Assembly (NCBI GenBank): GCA_026400275.1
Contig: JAPLPK010000003.1
Coordinates: forward strand, 1 to 33,169
Source: Burkholderiales bacterium
GTDB lineage: Bacteria > Pseudomonadota > Gammaproteobacteria > Burkholderiales > Burkholderiaceae_C
DNA length: 33,169 bases
Direction: 5' to 3'
Shown here: positions 16,262 through 23,294 of the stretch, one piece after another
Layout: every line of letters starts with the position of its first letter
How positions within the stretch are numbered: position 1 is the first letter of the stretch
Notes under the pieces: model-generated
Told to the model about the DNA's origin: nothing
The model's input: only the letters and a program-made list of their open reading frames with translations
Databases searched by the model: none
Position numbers and translations under genes: made by a program

Positions 16262-16273
16262 GGGTGGTCAATC

Positions 16274-16309
16274 TGCACGAAGTTGCTCGTTTTGCATGAT
16301 TTTGCACGA
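16274..16309. promoter_or_regulatory. Direct repeats TGCAYGA in the deoR/nudK gap
   Basis: TGCACGA (16274-16280), TGCATGA (16293-16299) and TGCACGA (16303-16309), each followed within a few bases by TTGC. The last two are 10 bp apart, one helical turn. Direct repeats are common for DeoR-type operators, so joint control of both divergent genes is plausible. Confidence 0.5.
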
Positions 16310-16349
16310 CTTGCTAGACTGTGGGCAAATCTACCCCCCTGGAGCCCGC

Positions 16350-16943
16350 ATGCAAGCCCTGCCAAACCTGCGCGTTATCAAAGAAGAAGTCCTGTCCAAC
16401 GACTGGTATGTGCTGAAGAAAACCAGCTTCGAGCTGCGCCGGCGCGACGGCAGCTGGCAGCGCCAGAGCCGCGAGACCTATGACCGGGGCAACGGCGCCA
16501 CCATCCTGCTGTACAACCCGGCGCATGGCACGGTGGTGCTGACGCGGCAGTTCCGCTTCCCCACCTATGTGAATGGCAATGCCGACGGCATGCTGATCGA
16601 AACCTGCGCCGGCCTGCTGGACCAGGACGACCCGGCCACCTGCATACGCCGCGAAACCGAGGAGGAAACCGGCTTCCGCATCCAGCAGGTGCGCAAGGTG
16701 TTCGAGGCCTATATGAGCCCCGGCTCGGTGACGGAAAAGGTGTTTTTCTTCGTCGGCGAATACAGCGCTGCGGACAAGGTGTCCGACGGCGGCGGGGAAC
16801 ACCACGAGGGCGAAGACATCCAGGTGCTGGAGCTGCCCCTGACGGAAGCCGTGCAGATGGTGGCCGATGGCCGCATCTGCGACGGCAAGACCATCCTGCT
16901 GCTGCAGTACGCGCAGCTGCAGGGCTTGCTAAAAAACGTCTAA
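16350..16943 (+). CDS. nudK: NudK-type NUDIX hydrolase (GDP-mannose pyrophosphatase)
   Basis: This 197-aa protein has a Nudix box at about residues 90-112 ([20 protein letters not shown]), preceded by REVYDRGNGA-like [20 protein letters not shown] and followed by [14 protein letters not shown]. This arrangement is characteristic of NudK/ADP-sugar pyrophosphatases, which cleave GDP-mannose or similar nucleotide sugars. GGAG lies 5 bases before the ATG. Its stop overlaps the convergent crystallin gene by 4 bases. Exact substrate is inferred from family. Confidence 0.88.
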   Translation: MQALPNLRVIKEEVLSNDWYVLKKTSFELRRRDGSWQRQSRETYDRGNGATILLYNPAHGTVVLTRQFRFPTYVNGNADGMLIETCAGLLDQDDPATCIRRETEEETGFRIQQVRKVFEAYMSPGSVTEKVFFFVGEYSAADKVSDGGGEHHEGEDIQVLELPLTEAVQMVADGRICDGKTILLLQYAQLQGLLKNV

Positions 16944-17743
16944 GCGCGCGGCTCGCCCTGGCGGTTTACCGTGATGGTGGGGCCGGGCTGGGTGGTCATC
17001 TGCACGCGGTGCTCTTGGCCCCGGAAGTTGTAGCTAACGTCCCAGTAGGCGGGGCGGGCTGAGGCGGGCACGCTGCTGCAGCGTTGCACATCTTGCGTCT
17101 GCGGGGCGCCATAGCCACCGCCCACGCCATACCCGACCGCCGCACCGGCCACAGCGCCGCCGGCGGTGGCAATGTCCTTACCCCGTCCGCCGCCCACCTG
17201 GTGGCCCAGTACGCCGCCAATCAGTGCGCCGACCAAGGCGCCGGGGATGTTCGCCCCGCCGCTTTGCTCCACCTGCTGGCGCTCGGTCCAGCAGCGCTGC
17301 TGCGGCGTACCCATGATGGCGCGCACCGAAGTCACCGGGACCTGGAACAGGCGCTCGTTGTCGCGGCGGCGGTTGTCGTAGGCAGGCTGCGGCAGGGGCG
17401 CGTAGCGGTGACCACCCGCGCGCTCATTGCCGCGCAGTGGGCGCTCGGAGGAGATGCGGTCGTTCAGGCCAATGGCCGCCAATGAGGGGTACTGCCCAGG
17501 CAGCAAGACCACGCAGCGGCCGCCGTAGCGCACGTCGTCGCACACCTCGCGGCGCTCACCCAGCACCACCACCGACGAGGCCCGGTCATTGAAGCCCAGG
17601 CTGCGGAAGTCCTCCACAGGCTGTTCTACGGTAAATGCCCGGCCCTGGAAGCCTTCGTTTTCGTAAAAGGTCACCTGGGCGGCAACATGGCCGGCCAGCA
17701 CCAGGGTGGCCAGGGTGAAGCCGGTTTTGAAGAATGTGTGCAT
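16940..17743 (-). CDS. Beta/gamma-crystallin and glycine-zipper envelope protein
   Basis: The 267-aa protein has a signal peptide (1-22) and two beta/gamma-crystallin Greek-key motifs at about 24-110. Each carries a canonical Ca-binding signature: NDRASS (52-57) and NDRISS (94-99). A linker leads to a glycine-zipper hairpin (about 183-230, [19 protein letters not shown] and [17 protein letters not shown]) like the 17-kDa surface antigen family, then a small C-terminal domain. It probably sits at the outer membrane or periplasm. ATG 17743 is preceded by GAGAGG and starts the signal peptide. A GTAGGA-type palindrome lies 104 bp upstream. Confidence 0.85.
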   Translation of the reverse strand: MHTFFKTGFTLATLVLAGHVAAQVTFYENEGFQGRAFTVEQPVEDFRSLGFNDRASSVVVLGERREVCDDVRYGGRCVVLLPGQYPSLAAIGLNDRISSERPLRGNERAGGHRYAPLPQPAYDNRRRDNERLFQVPVTSVRAIMGTPQQRCWTERQQVEQSGGANIPGALVGALIGGVLGHQVGGGRGKDIATAGGAVAGAAVGYGVGGGYGAPQTQDVQRCSSVPASARPAYWDVSYNFRGQEHRVQMTTQPGPTITVNRQGEPRA

Positions 17744-17846
17744 GCTTGCCTCTCGCTGAATGAAAGATGTGCGGATAGGACTCCGCCTCTCATCCAGTGT
17801 CTTACAAGCCAGTCGGCGCAACCAGCAGACGGTGGCTTGGCCGGGG

Positions 17847-17862
17847 GTAGTAGAAATCCTAC
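17847..17862 (-). promoter_or_regulatory. Putative response-regulator site, GTAGGATTTCTACTAC
   Basis: Minus-strand 16-mer GTAGGA-TTTC-TACTAC, nearly identical to 14620-14635, upstream of the crystallin gene. It resembles the inverted heptads bound by NarL/FixJ-type regulators such as RcsB and BvgA. Confidence 0.55.
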
Positions 17863-17887
17863 AAAAAAACACGGCACTGACAGCCGC

Positions 17888-17903
17888 GTAGGAAAAGTCT
17901 TAC
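17888..17903 (+). promoter_or_regulatory. Putative response-regulator site, GTAGGAAAAGTCTTAC
   Basis: A third 16-mer of the same form (GTAGGA-N4-TCTTAC, one mismatch from perfect). It lies in the 327-bp gap between the crystallin gene and the divergent receiver gene, 25 bp from the previous site. Apart from these two sites I see no gene or repeat in that gap. Confidence 0.55.
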
Positions 17904-18070
17904 AAGTAGCTGCGCGTATGCCCGATGGTGGCACCAAGCTGGTGACAGGCATACTCCAGCCATCGTTTTTAAATATATCTACTGTGAGCTGTGGACCCCA
18001 CTCCACCCCTGATGCGCTCTTGCAGAGCCACTACGCAGGTTCTGGAGCCAACGAAAGTATTGCCACCGCC

Positions 18071-18472
18071 ATGCCACCGCTCAAAACCTATATCGTCGAG
18101 GACAGCCCGGTCATCCGGGAAAGTCTGATCGCCACACTGGAGGAGCTCGTCCCCGTCCAGGTGATAGGCACGGCGGAAGACGAAAGCACGGCAGTACAGT
18201 GGCTCACCGATGCCAGCCACGCGGTGGACCTGGTGATCGTGGATATTTTTCTGAAATCAGGCTCGGGACTGGGGGTTTTGCGGGCCTTGCATACGCCCAC
18301 GCTGCACCACAAGCTGGTGGTGCTGAGCAACTACGCCACCCAGGACATGCGGCGCAAATGCCTGGACCTGGGCGCCGACCGGGTGTTTGACAAATCCAAC
18401 GATATTGACGCGCTGATCACCTACTGCGACCACCTGGCCAACGGTGGTACCGGCCCCGGCGCGCTGGCATGA
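18071..18472 (+). CDS. Stand-alone response regulator receiver protein
   Basis: The 133-aa CheY-like receiver has no output domain. Acidic pocket Glu10-Asp11, phospho-acceptor Asp58 (LVIVDIFLKSGSG), Ser86 (VVLSNYA) and Lys108 (VFDKSND) are all in place, so it should be phosphorylated. It ends 15 bp from the convergent LuxR-type response regulator, and the kinase gene lies beyond it. It may act as a phosphate sink or adaptor for that kinase. ATG 18071 gives the exact receiver length. Confidence 0.88.
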   Translation: MPPLKTYIVEDSPVIRESLIATLEELVPVQVIGTAEDESTAVQWLTDASHAVDLVIVDIFLKSGSGLGVLRALHTPTLHHKLVVLSNYATQDMRRKCLDLGADRVFDKSNDIDALITYCDHLANGGTGPGALA

Positions 18473-18487
18473 GCCCGCGCAAGCGGC

Positions 18488-19120
18488 TTACTGGATCAGG
18501 CCGTTCTTCAGCGCGTAGTAGGTCAGGTCGCTATTCGACTCCAGCTGCATCTTTTCCATTACCCGGGTACGGTAGGTGCTGACAGTCTTCACGCTGAGTG
18601 ACATGCTGACGGCCATATTGCCAATGGTTTCGCCCTTGGCCAGTCGCAAAAACACCTGCAACTCGCGTTCGGACAATTGCTCATGCAAGGGCTTGTCGGT
18701 GTCGCCACCCAGGCCGTCTGCCAGGCGCTCGGCCACGGCGGCGGTAATGTACTTGCGGCCACGGTGCACGGTGCGTATGGCCTTGACGATCTCTTCGGGG
18801 TCGCAGTCCTTGTTCAGGTATCCGCTGGCACCCTGGCGCAGCAAGGTGGTGGCGTAATGCGCTTCGGCAAAACCACTGAGTATGAGCACCGGCAGATCCG
18901 GCTCGCGGGCCTTGATGGCGACCAGGGCGTCCACGCCGCTGTGGTCGGGCATGGAGATGTCCATCACGATCACATCGACATCGCCCCTGCGGACAATGTC
19001 CAGCGCCTCGCGGCCATTGGTAGCCTCGGCTACGACGGCGAAGTCGATCTGGTCCGCGAAGAACTGGCGCAGTCCAGCACGCACCATGGCGTGGTCATCA
19101 ACAATAGCAATTCGGATCAT
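18488..19120 (-). CDS. NarL/LuxR family response regulator
   Basis: The 210-aa two-domain regulator has a receiver (residues 1-118, Asp8/Asp9, phospho-acceptor Asp54 in VIVMDISMPDHSG, Lys in GYLNKDCDP) and a LuxR-type HTH (about 145-205, LSERELQVFLRLAKGETIGN and SLSVKTVSTYRTRVMEKM). ATG 19120 (MIRIAIVDDH) is the family-typical start; the frame is open to 19147. It is divergent from the histidine kinase over 50 bp, so the two form a cognate pair. It is the best candidate to bind the GTAGGA palindromes nearby. Confidence 0.93.
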   Translation of the reverse strand: MIRIAIVDDHAMVRAGLRQFFADQIDFAVVAEATNGREALDIVRRGDVDVIVMDISMPDHSGVDALVAIKAREPDLPVLILSGFAEAHYATTLLRQGASGYLNKDCDPEEIVKAIRTVHRGRKYITAAVAERLADGLGGDTDKPLHEQLSERELQVFLRLAKGETIGNMAVSMSLSVKTVSTYRTRVMEKMQLESNSDLTYYALKNGLIQ

Positions 19121-19170
19121 GGTATGGAGCAGTACTTTCTGCTGCATGATCCCACATTTTTGGCAAAGGG

Positions 19171-20532
19171 ATGGAGATGAGATTCCTCACGGTCGTCAAA
19201 CGCAACCGCATCGTGTTTGTACTGGCTTGCGCCGTGGCCTTGTCCATGGTGTTGATCAGTGAGGTTTCCTACTTCCAGTCGGTGGACCGTCTGGACACGC
19301 TGACCACCATGTCACAGGCACGCACCAATATGCAGATCCTGTCCCAAAGCCTGGTGGATGCAGAAACCGGGCAGCGCGGCTATTTGCTGACCGGTCGCAA
19401 GGAATACCTGGCGCCCTACGACGGTGCGCTCAAAAAGATCAAGACCGCGTTCAATTTCCTGGACCAGTACTACAAAGGCAGGCCCGAGCCAGAGGCCATG
19501 ATGGCCCAGCTGCATGCGGTGTCGGAGACCAAGCTGTCCGAGCTCTCCCTGACCCTGCATCTGTATGAAACCGACAAGCTGGATGCAGTCAAGGAAGTAA
19601 TGCTGAGCGGTATTGGCAAGGAGCAGATGGATGCGTTCCGCCTGCTCTGCAGCAGCCTGCATGAATACGAGCTGAACAACATCACGCAAAGCCGTAAAAG
19701 CATCTACACCACGCTGATGTTCAACCGCCTAGGCGTGGCCGCGCTGACACTGCTCAGTCTGGTGGCCCTGTTCATGTACCTACGCCAGATTTTCCTGTTC
19801 GGCCTGCAGCAGCAGGAGTTGCGGCACATGGTGCAGGTAGAGCGCGACCGGCTGGAGGTCGAAGTGGTGCAGCGCACGGCGCAACTCACCGAGCTGACCC
19901 ACCACCTGCAAAGCGCCCGCGAAGACGAGCGCAACCGGCTGGCGCGCAATCTGCACGACGACCTGGGCTCGCTGCTGACCTCGGCCAAGCTGGATGCGGC
20001 CCGCATCAAGTCGCGCATCAGCGCCACGTCACCTGAAGCGCTAGACCTGCTGGCCCACCTGGTCTCCACCATCAACAGCTGCATCTCACTGGGCAGGCGC
20101 ATCATCGAAGACCTGCGCCCGTCCGCCCTGAGCAACCTGGGCCTGGTGGCCACACTGGACATCCTGACCAAGGAGTTTGCCGAGCACTCCGACGTGGCAG
20201 TGCACTGCACGCTGGATGCCGTGCAGCTGACAAAGTCCGCCGAGCTGGTGGTCTACCGCCTGGTGCAGGAGGCCATCACCAACATCACCAAATACGCCAA
20301 CGCCAAGAACATCTGGATCTCCCTCTCTGCCCAGGAAGGCCGTGTAGAGGTTTCTGTACGCGACGATGGCGCGGGCTTCGACACCAGCATCAAACCCATC
20401 TCCGCCTACGGCCTGCTGGGCATGCGCTTTCGCGTGGAAGCCGAAGGCGGCGTGCTGACGCTGAACTCCGCCCCGGGCCTGGGCACGCGCATCCACGTCT
20501 CGCTGCCCGAGTCGAAAGTCCTGGCGACTTAA
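19171..20532 (+). CDS. CHASE3-domain histidine kinase (HisKA_3 type)
   Basis: The 453-aa membrane kinase has TM1 at about 13-32 and an extracytoplasmic CHASE3 domain at about 40-180 (LVDAETGQRGYLLTGRKEYL). TM2 is at about 187-208, followed by a coiled linker, HisKA_3 with phospho-acceptor His262 (NRLARNLHDDLGSLLTSAK), and a HATPase_c domain (EAITNITKYANA, DDGAGFD, YGLLGMRFRV). This NarX/DegS-like class pairs with NarL/LuxR regulators, here the divergent gene. The CHASE3 ligand is unknown. ATG 19171 was chosen; an ATG two codons later is equally possible. Confidence 0.93.
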   Translation: MEMRFLTVVKRNRIVFVLACAVALSMVLISEVSYFQSVDRLDTLTTMSQARTNMQILSQSLVDAETGQRGYLLTGRKEYLAPYDGALKKIKTAFNFLDQYYKGRPEPEAMMAQLHAVSETKLSELSLTLHLYETDKLDAVKEVMLSGIGKEQMDAFRLLCSSLHEYELNNITQSRKSIYTTLMFNRLGVAALTLLSLVALFMYLRQIFLFGLQQQELRHMVQVERDRLEVEVVQRTAQLTELTHHLQSAREDERNRLARNLHDDLGSLLTSAKLDAARIKSRISATSPEALDLLAHLVSTINSCISLGRRIIEDLRPSALSNLGLVATLDILTKEFAEHSDVAVHCTLDAVQLTKSAELVVYRLVQEAITNITKYANAKNIWISLSAQEGRVEVSVRDDGAGFDTSIKPISAYGLLGMRFRVEAEGGVLTLNSAPGLGTRIHVSLPESKVLAT

Positions 20533-20551
20533 AGCACCACGGTTTTCAGCC

Positions 20552-20646
20552 CAGGGAACCATTGAACCGGCATTGCCGGGCCACCCGATTCGCCCCCCTG
20601 CAAGGGGGGTGGCGAAAACGCGCAGCGTGCAGCCTGGAGGTGTGCC
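20552..20646 (+). repeat. Larger structured dispersed repeat, copy 3 (short form)
   Basis: Same 5' half (CCGGC-ATT-GCCGG) and same 3' block (ACGCGCAGCGTGCAGCC) as copies 1 and 2. The 11-bp inner stem is missing and replaced by CCCCCCT-GCA-AGGGGGG, so TTCGCC and GGCGAA close one continuous hairpin. It lies 20 bp after the kinase stop. Confidence 0.85.
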
Positions 20647-20820
20647 GTCCTCCTGTCAGCAACGTCCTACGCGGGCAGTCGCCCTCTCCCGACATCGCTG
20701 CGGCAACGCCGCCTATGGGCCGCAAGCGCCCCCCGGTTCACACTCAAGGCATCGCAACGTGACAGGCTGCGACAACATTGAAACCCCAGGGCCTTGCGGC
20801 CCCTTACCAGGAACCAAGCC

Positions 20821-20985
20821 ATGTTGCATTACGCCGTCGTCTTCTTTGTCATCGCCTTGATTGCAGCCCTGTTCGGCTTCACCGGCATCGCTGCCAGTGC
20901 CGTGGGCATTGCCAAGATTTTGTTCGTCGTCTTTGCCGTCATGGCAGTCGCCAGCTTCTTGTTCAGCCTGATCAAGTCGGGCTAA
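20821..20985 (+). CDS. DUF1328 small membrane protein (YtjA family)
   Basis: The 54-aa protein consists of two hydrophobic helices (about 4-23 and 30-50), with the family pattern [17 protein letters not shown] and [16 protein letters not shown]. Members are small inner-membrane proteins often found in stress-induced clusters; function is unknown. CAGGAACC gives a ribosome site before ATG 20821. It stands first in a run of small stress/envelope genes. A half-site TCCTAC at 20665-20670 lies upstream, too weak to call. Confidence 0.9.
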   Translation: MLHYAVVFFVIALIAALFGFTGIAASAVGIAKILFVVFAVMAVASFLFSLIKSG

Positions 20986-21054
20986 GCAATCGCACGCCCC
21001 ACACAGATATCCAAGCCGACCACACCGTTTTATCCACTCTGCAAAGGAAACCCC

Positions 21055-21435
21055 ATGTTTAACAACAAACTCTCAGACCACACCAGCACCCTGGCCGACG
21101 AAGCTGCTGTGTCCGCAGAAAAAGCCATCCAATCCACCCGACGCGCGGCCAACAACGCCCTGGACGGCCTGGCCGACACAGTGGACGATTTGCACGGCCA
21201 GAGCACCCAGGCCTTCGACCGTGCCGCAGCCAAAGCCAGCGCCCTGCTGCAATCCAGCTCGGCAGCACTGCATGACAGTTCTGAGAAATTGCGCGCTCAG
21301 GCACGCCGGGCCACCGACCACACTATCGACTACATCAAGGAGCAGCCAGTCAAGTCGGTAGCCATTGCGGTAGCCGCAGGTGCCCTGCTGACCGTCTTTG
21401 CCGGTCTGGCGCGCCGCTCCAGCCAGCGCAACTAA
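21055..21435 (+). CDS. DUF883 family protein (ElaB/YqjD-like)
   Basis: The 126-aa protein has a long amphipathic helical N-terminus (residues 1-95, rich in Ala, Ser and charged residues) and a C-terminal membrane helix (about 100-118, SVAIAVAAGALLTVFAGL) ending in RRSSQRN. This is the layout of ElaB/YqjD, tail-anchored inner-membrane proteins that bind ribosomes in stationary phase in E. coli. AAAGGAAA lies before ATG 21055. It follows DUF1328 by 69 bp, probably one transcript. Confidence 0.9.
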   Translation: MFNNKLSDHTSTLADEAAVSAEKAIQSTRRAANNALDGLADTVDDLHGQSTQAFDRAAAKASALLQSSSAALHDSSEKLRAQARRATDHTIDYIKEQPVKSVAIAVAAGALLTVFAGLARRSSQRN

Positions 21436-21454
21436 GCACGTGCCGGAGCACACC

Positions 21455-21871
21455 ATGCGCACCGCGAACGCACGCCCCACTCTTAGCAGCTATATCTACT
21501 TTGGCGCAGCCATACTGATGGCAGTGACGGCGGCCACCGCGCAGGTGAGCATGGACGCCTCGGGGGACTACCAACAGGAAGTCTTGGCTTGCAACAACGG
21601 CAAAACCCAGCAAGACAAGGCAACCTGTTTGACCGAGGCACGCAGTGCCCATGCGGTGCCTAAGCAAAGCCTGAGCACCGCCGCCCAGGCAGATCTTCAA
21701 GCCAATGCCTTGCAGCGATGCGACGCTCTGAATGGAGCCGATAAGGCTGCCTGCCGGGCTCGCATCGAAGGCCAGGGAACGGCCTCTGGCAGCGTAGCCG
21801 GCGGCGGCATTCTGCGTGAAATGCACGAGGTGGAAATCATGGCACCCGCATCTCCTACCGGCAAGCCCTGA
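21455..21871 (+). CDS. Exported Cys-pair protein, unknown function
   Basis: This 138-aa protein has a signal sequence (residues 1-29, YFGAAILMAVTAATAQ). Two Cys pairs follow, in CNNGKTQQDKATC (Cys46/58) and CDALNGADKAAC (Cys89/100). The second closely matches the CDALAG-x-x-K-x-x-C units of the protein at 13981-14532, so the two are probably related. ATG 21455 has GGAG 8 bp upstream and lies 19 bp after the DUF883 gene, suggesting one operon. Function is unknown. Confidence 0.8.
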   Translation: MRTANARPTLSSYIYFGAAILMAVTAATAQVSMDASGDYQQEVLACNNGKTQQDKATCLTEARSAHAVPKQSLSTAAQADLQANALQRCDALNGADKAACRARIEGQGTASGSVAGGGILREMHEVEIMAPASPTGKP

Positions 21872-21992
21872 GTACCTGCCTGACCAAGCTCCCATCCTTG
21901 GGCAGCCGCGCCACCCATTCGGATGACGGGGAGGTCCCGCACTGCGCTAGGTTTGTACCGCCCTCACTTGTTTTTTTAACCAGGAGATGACC

Positions 21993-22151
21993 ATGGGCTT
22001 AGGCACCATTTTATTGATCGTTGTGATTCTGATGCTGATTGGCGTTTTGCCCACTTGGCCGCACAGTTCGGGCTGGGGCTATGGGCCCAGCGGCGGGCTG
22101 GGCTTGGTGCTGATCGTGCTGATCGTGCTGCTGCTAACCGGCCGGCTATAG
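21993..22151 (+). CDS. DUF3309 small membrane protein
   Basis: The 52-aa protein has two hydrophobic helices around a conserved hairpin: MGLGTILLIVVILMLIGVLP, then WPHSSGWGYGPSGGLGLVLI and an LLL-rich end. This is the DUF3309 pattern. ATG 21993 has AGGAG 6 bp upstream; an ATG at 21987 is too close to that site. It closes the run of small envelope genes. Function is unknown. Confidence 0.88.
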   Translation: MGLGTILLIVVILMLIGVLPTWPHSSGWGYGPSGGLGLVLIVLIVLLLTGRL

Positions 22152-22209
22152 AGTCTTGCGACACAGCGTTTCAGTCGGACGCGGAAGCCGTGCTCCGCGT
22201 GGCCAATGG

Positions 22210-22437
22210 CTACGGCGCACGGCTTGCGCGCGCACCCGGCAATGTATGTTGCAGCAGCTTCAACGACTCCACGCACTCATACACGCAGGCACGCACCGAC
22301 GCATCGACGCGCTCGGAGGCGACTGCCGCGCATAGCCGCTCCAGTACGGCACGAAACAAGACATCCCAGTCCTCTGCGGGCACAACCGCCTCTGGCGCAA
22401 GCTGGGGCGCGTTATCTGGTGGGTAAGATACTTGCAT
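22210..22437 (-). CDS. Small hypothetical protein, minus strand
   Basis: A 75-aa frame lies in the 394-bp gap between DUF3309 and the FNR-like gene. The sequence has a protein-like helical core (EDWDVLFRAVLERLCAAVAS and VRACVYECVESLKLLQ) and third codon positions that are mostly G or C. No ribosome site is visible before ATG 22437; the frame is open further to 22605, overlapping the next gene. I do not recognise it. Real expression is uncertain; the rest of this gap holds nothing I can call. Confidence 0.42.
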   Translation of the reverse strand: MQVSYPPDNAPQLAPEAVVPAEDWDVLFRAVLERLCAAVASERVDASVRACVYECVESLKLLQHTLPGARASRAP

Positions 22438-22545
22438 GTAAGCGGAATAGAAGACCAAAACTGCAATGTAGGTGTGCTGGTGCGCAAGCCATGTGTCATA
22501 AGACATGACGGCACACCAAACAACACTGCCGACCACGAGGCCCCC

Positions 22546-23283
22546 ATGAGTGAAACCCATTGCAGTGCCTGCCCTTTGCGGCAACTTCCTCTGTTCATCC
22601 CCCACAGCGGCGACGAGCTCGACTTAGTCCAGTCATTGAAGCGGCGCGAGGTTCAGTTGGCTGCGGGTGAGACGCTGATCCACGAAGGTCAGACCGATGC
22701 ACCGCTGTACACCTTGCTGACGGGCTGGGCCTTTCGCTTTAAAACCCTGAGCGACGGGCGGCGCCAGATCCTGTCTTTTTTGCTGGCCGGTGACTTTGTG
22801 GGTGTACAGCAAAAGATGGGCGACGCATCGGCCCACGGCGTGCAGACCCTGACCGACGCCAGCCTGTGCGTGTTCCAGCGCGATGCGCTCTGGGAGCTAC
22901 ACCGCCGCTCGCCCACCATGGGCTTCAATATCACCTGGCTGACGGCCCATGAAGAGTCGCTGGTGGATGACACCCTGCTGTCGGTCGGGCGGCGCAGCGC
23001 AGAGGAGCGCATTGCGACGTTGCTGATACTGCTGTTCAAGCGGGCCGCTGCCTTACAGCCGGATGGTGGTGCGCATGGCGTGCCATTCCCCCTGACGCAG
23101 CAGCATGTAGCCGACGGGCTGGGCCTGTCGCTGGTGCATACCAACAAGACACTGCGCAAGCTGGAAAAACGCGGGCTGCACCGCATCGACAATGGGCGCC
23201 TGTACCTGCGCGACGTCAAGGCACTGACCCGGCTTGCCGACCTGTATGGCGACGGCAAGCCGCCCCCCAGGCCGCTGGTGTAG
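22546..23283 (+). CDS. Crp/Fnr family transcriptional regulator, FNR-like N-terminus
   Basis: The 245-aa protein has an N-terminal Cys motif CSACPLRQLPLF (Cys6, Cys9), a cyclic-nucleotide-type beta barrel (about 25-140) with Cys108 where FNR has Cys122, and a Crp HTH (about 165-235, LTQQHVADGLGLSLVHTNKT). Three of FNR's four iron-sulfur ligands align; the Cys29 position is Pro15. It could bind an altered cluster or sense oxygen/redox otherwise. GAGG lies before ATG 22546; the frame is open to 22432 but has no better start. It converges with the AsmA gene after 11 bp. Confidence 0.88.
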   Translation: MSETHCSACPLRQLPLFIPHSGDELDLVQSLKRREVQLAAGETLIHEGQTDAPLYTLLTGWAFRFKTLSDGRRQILSFLLAGDFVGVQQKMGDASAHGVQTLTDASLCVFQRDALWELHRRSPTMGFNITWLTAHEESLVDDTLLSVGRRSAEERIATLLILLFKRAAALQPDGGAHGVPFPLTQQHVADGLGLSLVHTNKTLRKLEKRGLHRIDNGRLYLRDVKALTRLADLYGDGKPPPRPLV

Positions 23284-23294
23284 GCCTACCTTAC

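Noticed and set aside
19128-19143. Dyad AGCAG-N6-CTGCT between the response regulator and kinase genes
   Set aside because: Too short to call an operator; arms of five bases are expected by chance in GC-rich DNA.
20655-20670. Possible fourth GTAGGA-type palindrome before DUF1328 (GTCAGCAACGTCCTAC)
   Set aside because: Only the right half matches; the left half agrees at three of six bases.
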